In this document: positions 34,995-43,661 of the stretch, piece after piece
Layout of the letters: each line of letters opens with the position of its first letter
Numbering within the stretch: the first letter of the stretch is position 1
Assembly (NCBI GenBank): GCA_024277285.1
Contig: JAJRVM010000237.1
Span: 1 to 59,739 of the forward strand
Reading direction: 5' to 3'
DNA from: Planctomycetota bacterium
GTDB lineage: Bacteria; Planctomycetota; Planctomycetia; Pirellulales; Pirellulaceae
DNA: 59,739 nucleotides
The notes under the pieces: generated by a model
The model's database searches: none
What the model was told of the DNA's origin: nothing
What the model saw: only the letters and a program-made list of their open reading frames with translations
Program-made: the position numbers and the translations under genes

Positions 34995-36470
34995 ATGGGC
35001 CAGATGCGTTTTCACGCACCAACGCCGGAAAAGCTACTACCACATGCCGTCGAATCGGCTTACGTGGCCGGTCTCGAAGCGGTCCCCTGGCGCAGCCACA
35101 ACACCATCGCCCACAATATACTGACAATCGACCGTACGGTTTCGGAGTCAGGGAGTCTTTACATCCCCTGGAATGTGCCCGAAATCGGCCAACGGGTTTT
35201 GTCGACGTGTACCCTGATGGAGCGTGACAAACCTTACTGCCTGACCACCGAACTGGCGCGTGGTACGCTGCACCGTGCGCGGGCGCTCGTGGCCGAGATG
35301 CAATCGACCGAGACGGATATCCCTGAAGCAGCCGCCACACTGCTCGCGCAAGCGGTCAGGGAATTCATCACGGCAACGACCCGTCCCGATGACGCCGAAG
35401 CGGCCGGGTGCCAAACCATCCAACTTGCCGCGCACGCCATTGGTGTGCTGACCGAGCAGGCCGTTAGCGCAGCCCTGGACCATCGCGATGATGCCTTAGA
35501 GCTACCGACTATCCTGATCGGGCCGATCGGCGAATCGCCCCCACCGCCCGCGTTGGCAGACCGATTTATGGCGGCGTTTCACGCCGTCAATCTCCCGTTC
35601 CGCTGGCGGCAGTCGCAGCCACAAGCCAATTCGTTTGACTGGCAACGTGCCGAACAACAATTGCAGTGGAGCCAGCCCCATGGCATGCGGACGCTCGGCG
35701 GGCCACTGATTCAATTGGACGCGTTGTCGTTGCCCGACTGGACCTACGCGTTGGAACAGGATTACGACCAGTTTGAAATCGCGGCAATTAACTACGTGCA
35801 AGCGGTCGTCGAACGATTTGCCAAGCAGGTCGACATCTGGCTCTGTGCCGGCCGCCTGAATGTGGCAAGTGCGATCCCTTTTTCGGAAGAACAGAAGCTC
35901 CGCTTGGCCGTGGCCTCGATCGAAGCAGTCCGCAGCATGGCGCCGCGCGTCCCCGTCGTGATCAGCTTCGACCAACCCTGGGCCGAATACCTCGCGTCCG
36001 AAGAGTATGATCTTTCGCCACTCCACTTCGCCGACGCTCTGGTCCGCGCCGATCTGGGCGTCGCCGCCGTCGCATTGGAAATCAACTTGAACTATTGGCC
36101 CGGCGGGACCAGACCACGCGACTTGTTGGCCATCAGCCAACATTTGGATCGCTGGAGCCTGTTGGGGATCCCCTTGCTGGCTTATGTGACTTTGCCAAGC
36201 CAAGGCGGCGCTGATCCGAAGGCGATAGGACCGGCCAAAGTGATCTCGCGTTCGCCTGACCAGAGCGAACGCCCCGCACTGAGCCAGGATATGGCCGATG
36301 CACTGCTTCGCCTGTTGCTGACCAAACCGATGTTGCACGGAATCGCCTGGAACCAGTGGAGCGATGCCGAAACACACGAATTCCCGCACGCCGGTCTGGT
36401 GGACGCGACAGGGCAGCCGAAACCGCTGCTCGACACACTCGCCGATATTAAGCGGAAATACCTGTCATAA
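34995..36470 (+). CDS. GH10-like TIM-barrel protein, degenerate active site
   Basis: A 491-residue cytoplasmic-looking protein. The N-terminal half (MRFHAPTPEKLLPHAV...GSLYIPWNVPEIGQ) is beta-rich and may bind carbohydrate. The C-terminal half resembles the glycoside hydrolase family 10 barrel: GGPLIQLDALSLPDWTYALEQDYDQFEIAAINYVQAVVERFAKQVDIWLCAGRLN, where xylanases carry the acid/base WDVVNE. The Asn-Glu pair is absent (CAGRLN). A Glu in AALEINLNYWPGG may correspond to the nucleophile strand. So the barrel is probable but xylanase activity is doubtful. ATG 34995 has GAGG 8 bases upstream. Confidence 0.65.
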   Translation: MGQMRFHAPTPEKLLPHAVESAYVAGLEAVPWRSHNTIAHNILTIDRTVSESGSLYIPWNVPEIGQRVLSTCTLMERDKPYCLTTELARGTLHRARALVAEMQSTETDIPEAAATLLAQAVREFITATTRPDDAEAAGCQTIQLAAHAIGVLTEQAVSAALDHRDDALELPTILIGPIGESPPPPALADRFMAAFHAVNLPFRWRQSQPQANSFDWQRAEQQLQWSQPHGMRTLGGPLIQLDALSLPDWTYALEQDYDQFEIAAINYVQAVVERFAKQVDIWLCAGRLNVASAIPFSEEQKLRLAVASIEAVRSMAPRVPVVISFDQPWAEYLASEEYDLSPLHFADALVRADLGVAAVALEINLNYWPGGTRPRDLLAISQHLDRWSLLGIPLLAYVTLPSQGGADPKAIGPAKVISRSPDQSERPALSQDMADALLRLLLTKPMLHGIAWNQWSDAETHEFPHAGLVDATGQPKPLLDTLADIKRKYLS

Positions 36471-36689
36471 CGCCGCGCCGATCCGGCCGAACTCCCCCAC
36501 CGCACCGCGTCAGCTGCGCAAAATGACGTGCGCATTCCCGCGTGGAGGCATGATTCAGCGTTCTCCGCATGCGCGGGCCACACTTTGCGACCGGCGGCAG
36601 TCCGTTTCCCCAACCGACTTGCAGCGTCACCCGCTTTGATTCAAGCTAGAAGGATCACTACACCACGATCCCGCGCCTGGAGTCTTCGC

Positions 36690-37967
36690 ATGTCCCCCTT
36701 GGCAATGCTCACCGCTACCGTCCTGCTCGCCGGTCAGGCCGAACAATTCGTCTTCTATGAATCGGCAGCCCCAGATCGCCAATTGGTTGCCACACAGCTG
36801 ACCGATGTAGACGCCGATTTCGATTACCAAGGCGAATACCTAGGCGAGGTGCGTGCGGTGGATGGCACTCCGGTCGTCTTCGGCTTGCAAGTCACCGCGT
36901 TGGGAAGTGGCCAGTTCGTGTCGAGAGGCTATCAGGATGGGCTGCCCGGAAATGGCTGGGACGGTGAGACGACGATTGCGTGGAGCGGTAGGCGACAAGG
37001 CAAACTGCTGACGTTCGACGGGCCGCGTGGTCGGATCCTCATCGAGGGAGGAGCCGGACTCGTCATCGATTCCGCCGGGAGCGCGGTTGGTCAGGTCATC
37101 AAGATCCGCCGCGTCAGTACAACGATGGGAGCAATACCGCCACCTGGGGCCAACGTACTGTTTGATGGCACCAGCACCAATGCTTTCGAAGACGCCAAAC
37201 GCACCGCCGAAGGTTGGCTCGATGTCGGCGCACTCACCAAGACCAAAGTCGATGACTTCCGACTCCACCTTGAGTTTCGGCTGCCCTACATGCCTTACGC
37301 TCGAAGCCAAGGTCGCGCCAATAGCGGAGTCTATATCCAGCGACGCTACGAAGTCCAAATCCTTGACTCTTTTGGGCTTGAACCGGTGTTCAACGGCTGC
37401 GCCGCACTGTATCGGCAAAGAATCCCCAACCTGAACATGAGTTTTCCACCGCTGACGTGGCAAACCTATGACATCTTCTTCACCGCCGCCCGCTGGGACA
37501 ACGAAGGCAACAAAATCGCCGACGCCCGTATTACCGTCTACCATAACGGCGTTGCCGTTCACCAGGACCAAGTGGTGCCAACCAAGACCGGAGCAGGACA
37601 ATCCGAAGGTCCTGAACCAGGTCCTATTCTGCTGCAAAACCATCACAATCCAGTCCGCTTCCGAAACGTCTGGTTACTCGTCGGCAAAGCCGCAACACCA
37701 ATCACGGACACCGACAATGCGAATGTCCTCAGCCCAGCCGAAACGTTGCCCGACGCGGTCGAATCAAGCGAGCCCTGGCCCGCGCAACACGACATCACAC
37801 CCGCGCTGGAAACGGAGTACGGAACAGGATCATACCAGCACGCGGTGGATACTTGCCCAGCCAACGGCAGTGGCTGGGGCAACAGCAGCTCGGACTACAG
37901 CAGCTCGGACTACGGCAGCTCGGGCTACGGCGGCTGGTACCTTTGGCGCGGACGCTATCCCAACTAG
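36690..37967 (+). CDS. DUF1080 (3-keto-disaccharide hydrolase family) secreted protein
   Basis: A 425-residue exported protein: short signal sequence (PLAMLTATVLLAGQA), an N-terminal beta domain, then the DUF1080 jelly-roll domain (VLFDGTSTNAFED at about residue 160, DFRLHLEFRLPYMP, ANSGVYIQRRYEVQILDSFG, WQTYDIFFTAARWD, GPILLQNHHNPVRFRNVWL). The family is greatly expanded in planctomycetes and some members act on 3-keto-glycosides. The C-terminus is a low-complexity Ser/Tyr/Gly tail (SSSDYSSSDYGSSGYGG). ATG 36690 has GGAG about 8 bases upstream. The substrate is unknown. Confidence 0.85.
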   Translation: MSPLAMLTATVLLAGQAEQFVFYESAAPDRQLVATQLTDVDADFDYQGEYLGEVRAVDGTPVVFGLQVTALGSGQFVSRGYQDGLPGNGWDGETTIAWSGRRQGKLLTFDGPRGRILIEGGAGLVIDSAGSAVGQVIKIRRVSTTMGAIPPPGANVLFDGTSTNAFEDAKRTAEGWLDVGALTKTKVDDFRLHLEFRLPYMPYARSQGRANSGVYIQRRYEVQILDSFGLEPVFNGCAALYRQRIPNLNMSFPPLTWQTYDIFFTAARWDNEGNKIADARITVYHNGVAVHQDQVVPTKTGAGQSEGPEPGPILLQNHHNPVRFRNVWLLVGKAATPITDTDNANVLSPAETLPDAVESSEPWPAQHDITPALETEYGTGSYQHAVDTCPANGSGWGNSSSDYSSSDYGSSGYGGWYLWRGRYPN

Positions 37968-38169
37968 ACGTGCAAGAAGGAGCGCTAACAAGAACAGATA
38001 GTTCCGCCCTGTCGGCGTGAACGGTTTTGAGATTCGTTCCCAACGCAAAAACGGTTGGATTTCAACCTCGCTTGTGGGGCAAATCCTAGCGATCTTCGGC
38101 TCCGAGCGGCGCGGAGCCGAATTGGCCGCCCCGATGCGAATGGCAAGACACGTTCTTGCCCGCTTACCG

Positions 38170-39825
38170 TCACACTCGTCCAAACGTGACCAGGCACATA
38201 TCATCGCTTTGGGCACCGTGGCCGATAAAATCGCAGACATTCTCGACCAGGATCCGCCCCTGCTGGCTCGGCGAGCCTTCCACCTTCTTCAGCACTTCGT
38301 GAATGCGCTCGATGGTGTAAAACGCACCGTCTTCGCTGACGGCTTCGTTAAGACCGTCGGTATACATCGTAAGTGAATCGCCTTTTTCGATCGACACAAC
38401 CACGGTGGGATACTCCATCCCTTCCATGATCCCCAACGGCAGGCCCGCTTCTTCGTCACTCGGCTCGCTTAATGAACCATCGCGAGTCCGCAACACCGGC
38501 GCCATGTGGCCGGCGTTGGCGACCGACACCCGATGGTTGGCCGGGTCCAAGATACAGAACACGGCCGTGACGAACCGGTCGAGATGCAAGTGGCATAAGC
38601 GGTCGTTCAGCATGCTGACGACTTCGCCCGCGTCGGCGGCCGAGGCAGCACAAAACCGCGTTTCCGCAGACAACTTGGCCATGAGCAGAGCGGCCGAGAC
38701 CCCTTTGCCGACTACGTCCGCAACAATAATCGCCACTCGCCCGCCCGACAGCGTGAGGTAATCGTAGTAGTCGCCCCCAACCTGATTCGCAGGACTGTAA
38801 TAGTCAAAAAACTCATATTCGTCCACACTCGGCGTGCTGTCTGGAAGGAAGCCGTGTTGCACTTCGTGGGCCAATTCCAAATCACGCTGAATCACCCGGT
38901 CTCGCAACGCTTGCTCATGCAACTGGGCATTGTCGATCGCGATCCCCGCTTGGCTCGCCACCGCCAGCAATACTTCCAAGTCCTCTTGCTGGAATCGCTT
39001 GGCTTGCCGCACCGTGTCGATCTGCAACATCCCCATCGACTTGCCCATGCTGTCGATCAAGGGCGCACACATCATCGAGCGGATGCGGAAGTCGGCGATG
39101 CTCTGCGCCTTGTTGAACTCCTCGTCCGCCATCACATCCGCCGACAAGATCCCTTCCTGTGTCTCCATGACCTTGTTGACGATCGTCCGGCTGACTCGAA
39201 TCGTCTCGGCCGCATCCTCACGCCATGCACGCGACCAACGCGGTACCAGCGTCCCATCCGGGCCCCGCAACGCAATGAAACCACGATCCGCTTGCACGAA
39301 GATCTTGAACAAGCTGTTAAGCACTTGCGGCAATACATCGTCCAATTCCAAAGCACGTCCGAGGTTGCGGTTGATCTCCAGCAACGCATTCAACTTGGCC
39401 TCGGGACTGGCCGTCAGTTGCACGGAACCGTATCCAGACGACACTCCGACCTTCGACATGATCGTCGAACTGCTCGATTCGACATCATCGTCCACAAACA
39501 GGATGCCTTGATTCGGCGTCGGAGGATCGCTCGCCCGAAAGACATACTCCAGTTCGCAAAAGCCGACCTTGTCCTCATCCTTGAGCTTCAGCGGCGGTGA
39601 GTCCGGATCAACCTCGATACCGTTAAGATACGTCTTGTTACGACTCTTCAGGTCCTGGATGAAATAGTCCTTTCCATCGAACAGAAAGCAAGCGTGCTTC
39701 CGACTGATACTGGCCATGTCAATCACCAGATTGCAATCGGGATTGCGACCGACCAAGAACTCGTCGGCATGCCAGGCGATTGGCTGGGTGTTTTTTGGGT
39801 TGGTGAGTGAACACAAATGGGCCAT
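38170..39825 (-). CDS. FHA-GAF-PP2C (SpoIIE-type) serine phosphatase
   Basis: A 551-residue soluble signalling protein. FHA domain first (ADEFLVGRNPDCNLVIDMASISRKHACFLFDGKDYFIQDLKSRNKTYLNG, residues about 20-70), which binds phosphothreonine; GAF domain next (about 140-300: FVQADRGFIALRGPDG...MMCAPLIDSMGKSMGMLQIDT); then a short coiled linker (ELAHEVQHGFLP) and the SpoIIE/RsbU phosphatase domain (DYYSPANQVGGDYYDYL, VADVVGKGVSAALLMAKL, NAGHMAPVLR, LTMYTDGLNEAV). It may control an anti-sigma or anti-anti-sigma partner, none of which is nearby. ATG 39825 follows AGGAAGC. Confidence 0.92.
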   Translation of the reverse strand: MAHLCSLTNPKNTQPIAWHADEFLVGRNPDCNLVIDMASISRKHACFLFDGKDYFIQDLKSRNKTYLNGIEVDPDSPPLKLKDEDKVGFCELEYVFRASDPPTPNQGILFVDDDVESSSSTIMSKVGVSSGYGSVQLTASPEAKLNALLEINRNLGRALELDDVLPQVLNSLFKIFVQADRGFIALRGPDGTLVPRWSRAWREDAAETIRVSRTIVNKVMETQEGILSADVMADEEFNKAQSIADFRIRSMMCAPLIDSMGKSMGMLQIDTVRQAKRFQQEDLEVLLAVASQAGIAIDNAQLHEQALRDRVIQRDLELAHEVQHGFLPDSTPSVDEYEFFDYYSPANQVGGDYYDYLTLSGGRVAIIVADVVGKGVSAALLMAKLSAETRFCAASAADAGEVVSMLNDRLCHLHLDRFVTAVFCILDPANHRVSVANAGHMAPVLRTRDGSLSEPSDEEAGLPLGIMEGMEYPTVVVSIEKGDSLTMYTDGLNEAVSEDGAFYTIERIHEVLKKVEGSPSQQGRILVENVCDFIGHGAQSDDMCLVTFGRV

Positions 39826-40388
39826 CAATAGCTTCCTAGCTCAGTGAAGACGGGGGGACACGGTTCGTACCAATTCTAGTTCCTTTGAGGACCAATCGTC
39901 AACCAATCCTGGCGACTCGATGAGACGGGCCATCGCCGGTATATCTTGACCGAGCACTTTGCATGCACGGCATTCCGCTGAAATCATCGCGCCAATGCCA
40001 TCGGCACCCGAAGATGGCCCGTTTTCAGAACGAAATTGCGTCCCAAGAAGTAACCTCCCACGCGTGCGACCATGCGGCACAGCCCAGATATCCACGTCGA
40101 GCCACTCTCCCCTCCAGCTAGCACCGGATCGGCTCCCGCTCAATACAGCCCATGGCAACCCTTCTTTTTTTGCTGAACCACTCTTTGGCCGACGGTGTCC
40201 AAAAGAGTGTGTCACCACGGGGCCACGGGGCCGGGGAGGGCATACGGGTTTGCGGGATCCAAATGATCTGCTATTCTTTGCCTTTGTCACCTATATGGGA
40301 AGAGGCTCTTTTCACGCCGCTGCTCACGACTTGCCCGGCAAAAGTGGCGGTTGAATGATCGCCGCGCTCGCTCTCACCAGATGACTTT
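39826..40388. other. Gap between phosphatase gene and tRNA-Gln
   Basis: A 149-codon open frame on the minus strand (39841-40290) has no recognisable domain and irregular composition, so I leave it out. Nothing else seen. Confidence 0.4.
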
Positions 40389-40459
40389 TGGCCCCTAGTG
40401 TAATGGCAGCACGACTGACTCTGGATCAGTTAGTCAAGGTTCGAGTCCTTGGGGGCCAG
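40389..40459 (+). tRNA. tRNA-Gln (CTG anticodon)
   Basis: Acceptor TGGCCCC/GGGGCCA with discriminator G, D-arm GTGTAATGGCAGCAC, anticodon stem ACTGA/TCAGT with loop CTCTGGA (anticodon CTG), T-arm CAAGG-TTCGAGT-CCTTG. 71 nt, CCA not encoded. Confidence 0.95.
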
Positions 40460-40468
40460 TTTTTGATA

Positions 40469-40495
40469 TAAGTCCTATTTTTATAGGGCTTTTTT
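40469..40495 (+). terminator. Terminator of tRNA-Gln
   Basis: AGTCCTAT, TTTT loop, ATAGGGCT and a run of T residues, starting 10 bases after the tRNA. Confidence 0.85.
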
Positions 40496-40683
40496 CATTT
40501 CTTGCCATCTTTCATCTCGGTACCAACCCTCTCTTCCACTACGCCACTGACGAGCTTCCATGAAAACGAGTCGTGATTTTTTTCACAAGACGAGCGGGGC
40601 GGTTTATGGTCGAGGTCTACAAAAGGCCGAGTAGAGATGCGGCCCGGCGTCCGGTTTTTCGGGCCGAGCGCGTCACGCCGTAA

Positions 40684-41154
40684 CTAAACTGATCTCGCCC
40701 GCGACGATCGCATCCCCACAAACCGCAACAAACGCGCGAAGGGCGGGGGCATGACAAATTCGGACGATGGGTGCGAAACGAATCGCTTCGATGCAGATGC
40801 GATGAACGCGGACGTCAAGAAAACCAAGCTCACCAATGGCAGGGCGTAACGTCGGTCTACTGCGAGTGCCAGGACCACAAACGCGATCAACTGGCCGAGT
40901 ATCGATGTCGCAACAATGCAGACGATTCCACGCGACAGCATATAGGTACTGCGCGGAACATGCCAAACTGCCCCCAACGACCGAGCACGGGCGATCGGCA
41001 GCCAGTAGGCGAAGGGCAGTGCCAACAGTGCGATCGGAAGCGACGCGGCAATCGTTGGCGCCGACGGAAGCGCCACTGCCGAAGTGGTGACTAACTCGAG
41101 GGCGGCCAACAGCAGTCCCAAACCGATCGATCCCGTCATGGAAAACGGTCGCAT
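40684..41154 (-). CDS. Small multi-pass membrane protein, unknown function
   Basis: A 156-residue protein with four hydrophobic segments: SIGLGLLLAALELVTTSAVAL, TIAASLPIALLALPFAYWL, GIVCIVATSILGQLIAFVVLALAV and YALPLVSLVFLTSAFIASA, with a basic C-terminus (RLLRFVGMRSSRARSV). I recognise no family. ATG 41154 is assumed; in-frame upstream starts exist at 41199 (ATG) and 41208 (TTG). It belongs to the accessory patch next to the RHS tip and could be an immunity-type or orphan membrane protein. Coding status is moderately supported by length and the regular membrane pattern. Confidence 0.5.
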   Translation of the reverse strand: MRPFSMTGSIGLGLLLAALELVTTSAVALPSAPTIAASLPIALLALPFAYWLPIARARSLGAVWHVPRSTYMLSRGIVCIVATSILGQLIAFVVLALAVDRRYALPLVSLVFLTSAFIASASKRFVSHPSSEFVMPPPFARLLRFVGMRSSRARSV

Positions 41155-41751
41155 GGATCGCTCGCTATGAATGTGAAAAGTCAAAACGTAACCGTTCATG
41201 CGGTCCAAGCCACAACCGACTCGTCACGCCAACTGCGGCACGACTTCGGCTAGATGCTTATTCCGTGGTCATGGGTTCCGACCAGGCCATTAGCCCCGAC
41301 TCCGTGAGACTGGCATTCTCAATAGACGCTTCGCTTGAAAACGCCTTAATAGCTACTATCCGATTGTTCGGACTCGCGCCCTCATGACCACGAGCGACAA
41401 TTGAAGACGGATATTTCGAACAGCCTGGCAGCGACGCGAATCTCCCCTCCGAAGTCCCACGTTACCCTGTCATCGTACTCGACATAGAACCTCCCGGAAA
41501 GAGCTACGCCGCACCGGGCAGAGAGAGACGGGCTGAAATTATCACACAACGCAACCGCGAGCGGATGTGAGTGCTCGTGACGGCTCGACCACCCAAAAAT
41601 GCACAAGGGAATGGGAACAACACTCACATCCGTTCGCGGAGTTAGAGGCCCTTCCAGCTCGCGCGAGTGGAATGCTATCACGTCGCATCTCGCTCACTCC
41701 GCCAGTGCCACCCAGCGCCCGTGAAGCGAAGCCAGGCTCGGCTTGATGCGG
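41155..41751. other. Gene-poor stretch before the tandem duplication
   Basis: A weak 99-codon frame (41382-41681, minus) is not convincing. A 21-bp block, GCCAGGCTCGGCTTGATGCG plus G (41731-41751), recurs at 43921-43941 on the other side of the RHS tip. Confidence 0.4.
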
Positions 41752-42526
41752 GATCCATTTCCGGCCAATGGCACGCGATCAGGTTCATCACCTATTCTTG
41801 TTCTTGGGACAGCCACGGATGAACACGGAACTTCACGGATGAAGCTCCTTGCGTTTAACCCGTAATGCTTGGCAGCACGCGCTGATCGCTGGCCACAACG
41901 CGTCACTGTCGTACTGGCAACTGCGTGTGTGCCACATCGCCGCGCTGCCCATGGTTCGCGCCAGCCCCAAGTGGGGCGGACCTAACACAGCCCAGGGTGG
42001 AGGTCGCCGAAGGCGAACGGAACCCTGGGTTACACACACCATCACAAACGCGGCCGAGCGCACAACGCTCCATCACATCGCCACTTCAGCCGAGGCCGCC
42101 TCAAGACGCGGATCCGTTCCGGGCCAACGGCACACGATCAGGTTCATCACCTATTCTTGTTTTTGGGAACAGCCACGGATGAACACGGAATTTCACGGAT
42201 GAAGATCTTTGCGTTTACCCCGTAATGCTTGGCAGCACGCGCTGATCGCTGACCACAACGCGTTACTGTCGTACTGGCAACTGCGGGTGCGCCACATCGC
42301 CGCGCTGCCCATGGTTCGCGCCAGCCCCAAGTGGGGCGGACCTAACACAGCCCAGGGTGGAGGTCGCCGAAGGCGATCGGAACCCTGGGTAACACACACC
42401 ATCACAAACGCGGCCGAGCGCACAACGCTCCATCACATCGCCACTTTGCCGAGGCCGCATCAAGACGCGGATCAATTCAGGGCCAACGGCACACGATCAG
42501 GTTCATCACCTATTCTTGTTCTTGGC
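41752..42526. repeat. Tandem duplication of about 360 bp, 2.15 copies
   Basis: Unit 1 (about 41752-42111) and unit 2 (about 42112-42471) align over their whole length with scattered substitutions; a third partial unit covers about 42472-42526. For example GATCAGGTTCATCACCTATT starts at 41777, 42136 and 42495. Each full unit contains an AGCCACGGATGAACACGGAA dispersed motif and one CCCAGGGT...ACCCTGGG palindrome. The partial unit supplies the last codons and TAG stop of the 105-residue membrane protein gene. Confidence 0.85.
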
Positions 42527-42827
42527 AAGCAATGCGTTGCCGGATCGCGTCGACCCCACTGACCACAACGAATGACAGGGCCCCGAGAAATGCCCAATAC
42601 GCAAGTGCTACAACGAAGTAGGTGATCGGACTTTCAACTTCGCGATCTACCTTCCCATTTCCAGTGAAGTAATCTGCTGGCCAGAAGAGGAGACCCGCCA
42701 AAATGTGTAGCATCGGCCTGGCTGGCGGGACCAGTCGGAAGAGAACAACGGAAGCTAGAGCCGCAGTGGCACCAACTAAAACGCCCGCCATTGAGGCGAT
42801 CAACGAGGATATCGTGAAGCATCGCAC
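42510..42827 (-). CDS. Three-pass membrane protein, putative immunity protein of the RHS tip
   Basis: A 105-residue protein with hydrophobic segments SLIASMAGVLVGATAALASVVLF, PMLHILAGLLFWPADYF and ITYFVVALAYWAFLGALSFVVV. It starts 24 bases after the RHS-tip frame ends, on the same strand, the place where an immunity gene of a polymorphic toxin normally sits. Small membrane proteins are common immunity partners of membrane-targeting effectors, which would suit a phospholipase-like toxin. No family is recognised. The last codons (RIACQEQE, stop) lie in the partial third copy of the 360-bp repeat, so the C-terminus may have been replaced by the duplication. Confidence 0.55.
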   Translation of the reverse strand: MRCFTISSLIASMAGVLVGATAALASVVLFRLVPPARPMLHILAGLLFWPADYFTGNGKVDREVESPITYFVVALAYWAFLGALSFVVVSGVDAIRQRIACQEQE

Positions 42828-42851
42828 GTTCTGCTCCTGGTTAGGCGCGAA

Positions 42852-43631
42852 CTAGTGGGGAAATCCGGAAATGCCTGCCACGCCAAAATACTGCTGGCAG
42901 TTACAACCACCATATCGTACTACATACTGCAGGAAGGTACTCAACCGCCCGACCGTCCGTTGTTTAGTAAGTGCGATTCGTCTCGTTCCCGGTACGTAGA
43001 TCGCATAGTCATAACCGCTTGAGGTGAAACGAATAGCAGGTCCCGCTGGGCGCCCATTTGGCCCGCCAAGCGCGTCAAGTCGCACCTCATCTGGGTATTT
43101 CCAGAGAACTGGATAACCAGGCAGTGGCGTTTGGGGGCTTTCACCGTTATGAGGGGTCCAAATTGAACCGCCGTTCTGAACGCCGTAATCCCCGTGTGCG
43201 ACCCAGTCTTGCAGCGGATGTAAGGAAATCCCAAGTTGCTTCGCAGCCTCTGCGGGATCATCTCTCTTGTGACGCGTCCAATCACAGGCTTCACACGCGG
43301 CGATGAAATGCTCAATGTGATGCGCCAAGCGAGAATCAGTCCCGCCGCCCAGATTTCGGTTGAAGTGGTAACTCTGGTCGCCAACTATCGGCAAGTAACC
43401 ATCACCCCAGCTTACCGCGTTGCCGTCCACGGCAAGATCCCATCCGGCAACCGACTTGGCGGCAACAATTGGATAGCCCACTCCGACTGCCCACACCCGT
43501 GTTCTGTTATAGTGGACGTTGTCGCTCCAAAGCCCAAGTGCATCAACTCCACCATATTCGCCAAAGTACGCTCGCTGCAGGGATGCTCCTTCGCAATACG
43601 TTTGTGGATCCCTGCTCGCGAACCGCCCCAA
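42852..43631 (-). CDS. Orphan RHS C-terminal tip with a zinc phospholipase C-like motif
   Basis: The 259-codon frame begins GRFASRDPQTYCEGASLQRAYFGEYGGVDALGL, the end of the RHS core, followed by a variable domain with HFNRNLGGGTDSRLAHHIEHFIAAC and LGISLHPLQDWVAHGDYG. HPLQDWVAH fits HxxxDxxxH, the zinc-ligand pattern of phospholipase C / S1-P1 nuclease enzymes. The RHS body is absent: upstream codons read LWHRVYLAGLGRFASRDP back to a TAG at 43661-43659, and RHS-like sequence beyond that is only a few codons in a shifted frame. No proper start or signal exists (the listed start is TTG), so it is probably a displaced or broken toxin module. Confidence 0.65.
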   Translation of the reverse strand: MGRFASRDPQTYCEGASLQRAYFGEYGGVDALGLWSDNVHYNRTRVWAVGVGYPIVAAKSVAGWDLAVDGNAVSWGDGYLPIVGDQSYHFNRNLGGGTDSRLAHHIEHFIAACEACDWTRHKRDDPAEAAKQLGISLHPLQDWVAHGDYGVQNGGSIWTPHNGESPQTPLPGYPVLWKYPDEVRLDALGGPNGRPAGPAIRFTSSGYDYAIYVPGTRRIALTKQRTVGRLSTFLQYVVRYGGCNCQQYFGVAGISGFPH

Positions 43632-43661
43632 CCCTGCGAGATAAACACGGTGCCATAGCTA

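Noticed and set aside
39841..40290. 149-codon frame on the minus strand upstream of the phosphatase gene
   Set aside because: No domain and an N-terminus that changes character from basic to neutral; coding value unclear.
41833..42423. Two near-identical 76-codon frames (41833-42063 and 42193-42423) that look like a duplicated gene family
   Set aside because: They arise from the 360-bp tandem DNA repeat and translate palindromic repeat sequence; no ribosome site or domain.
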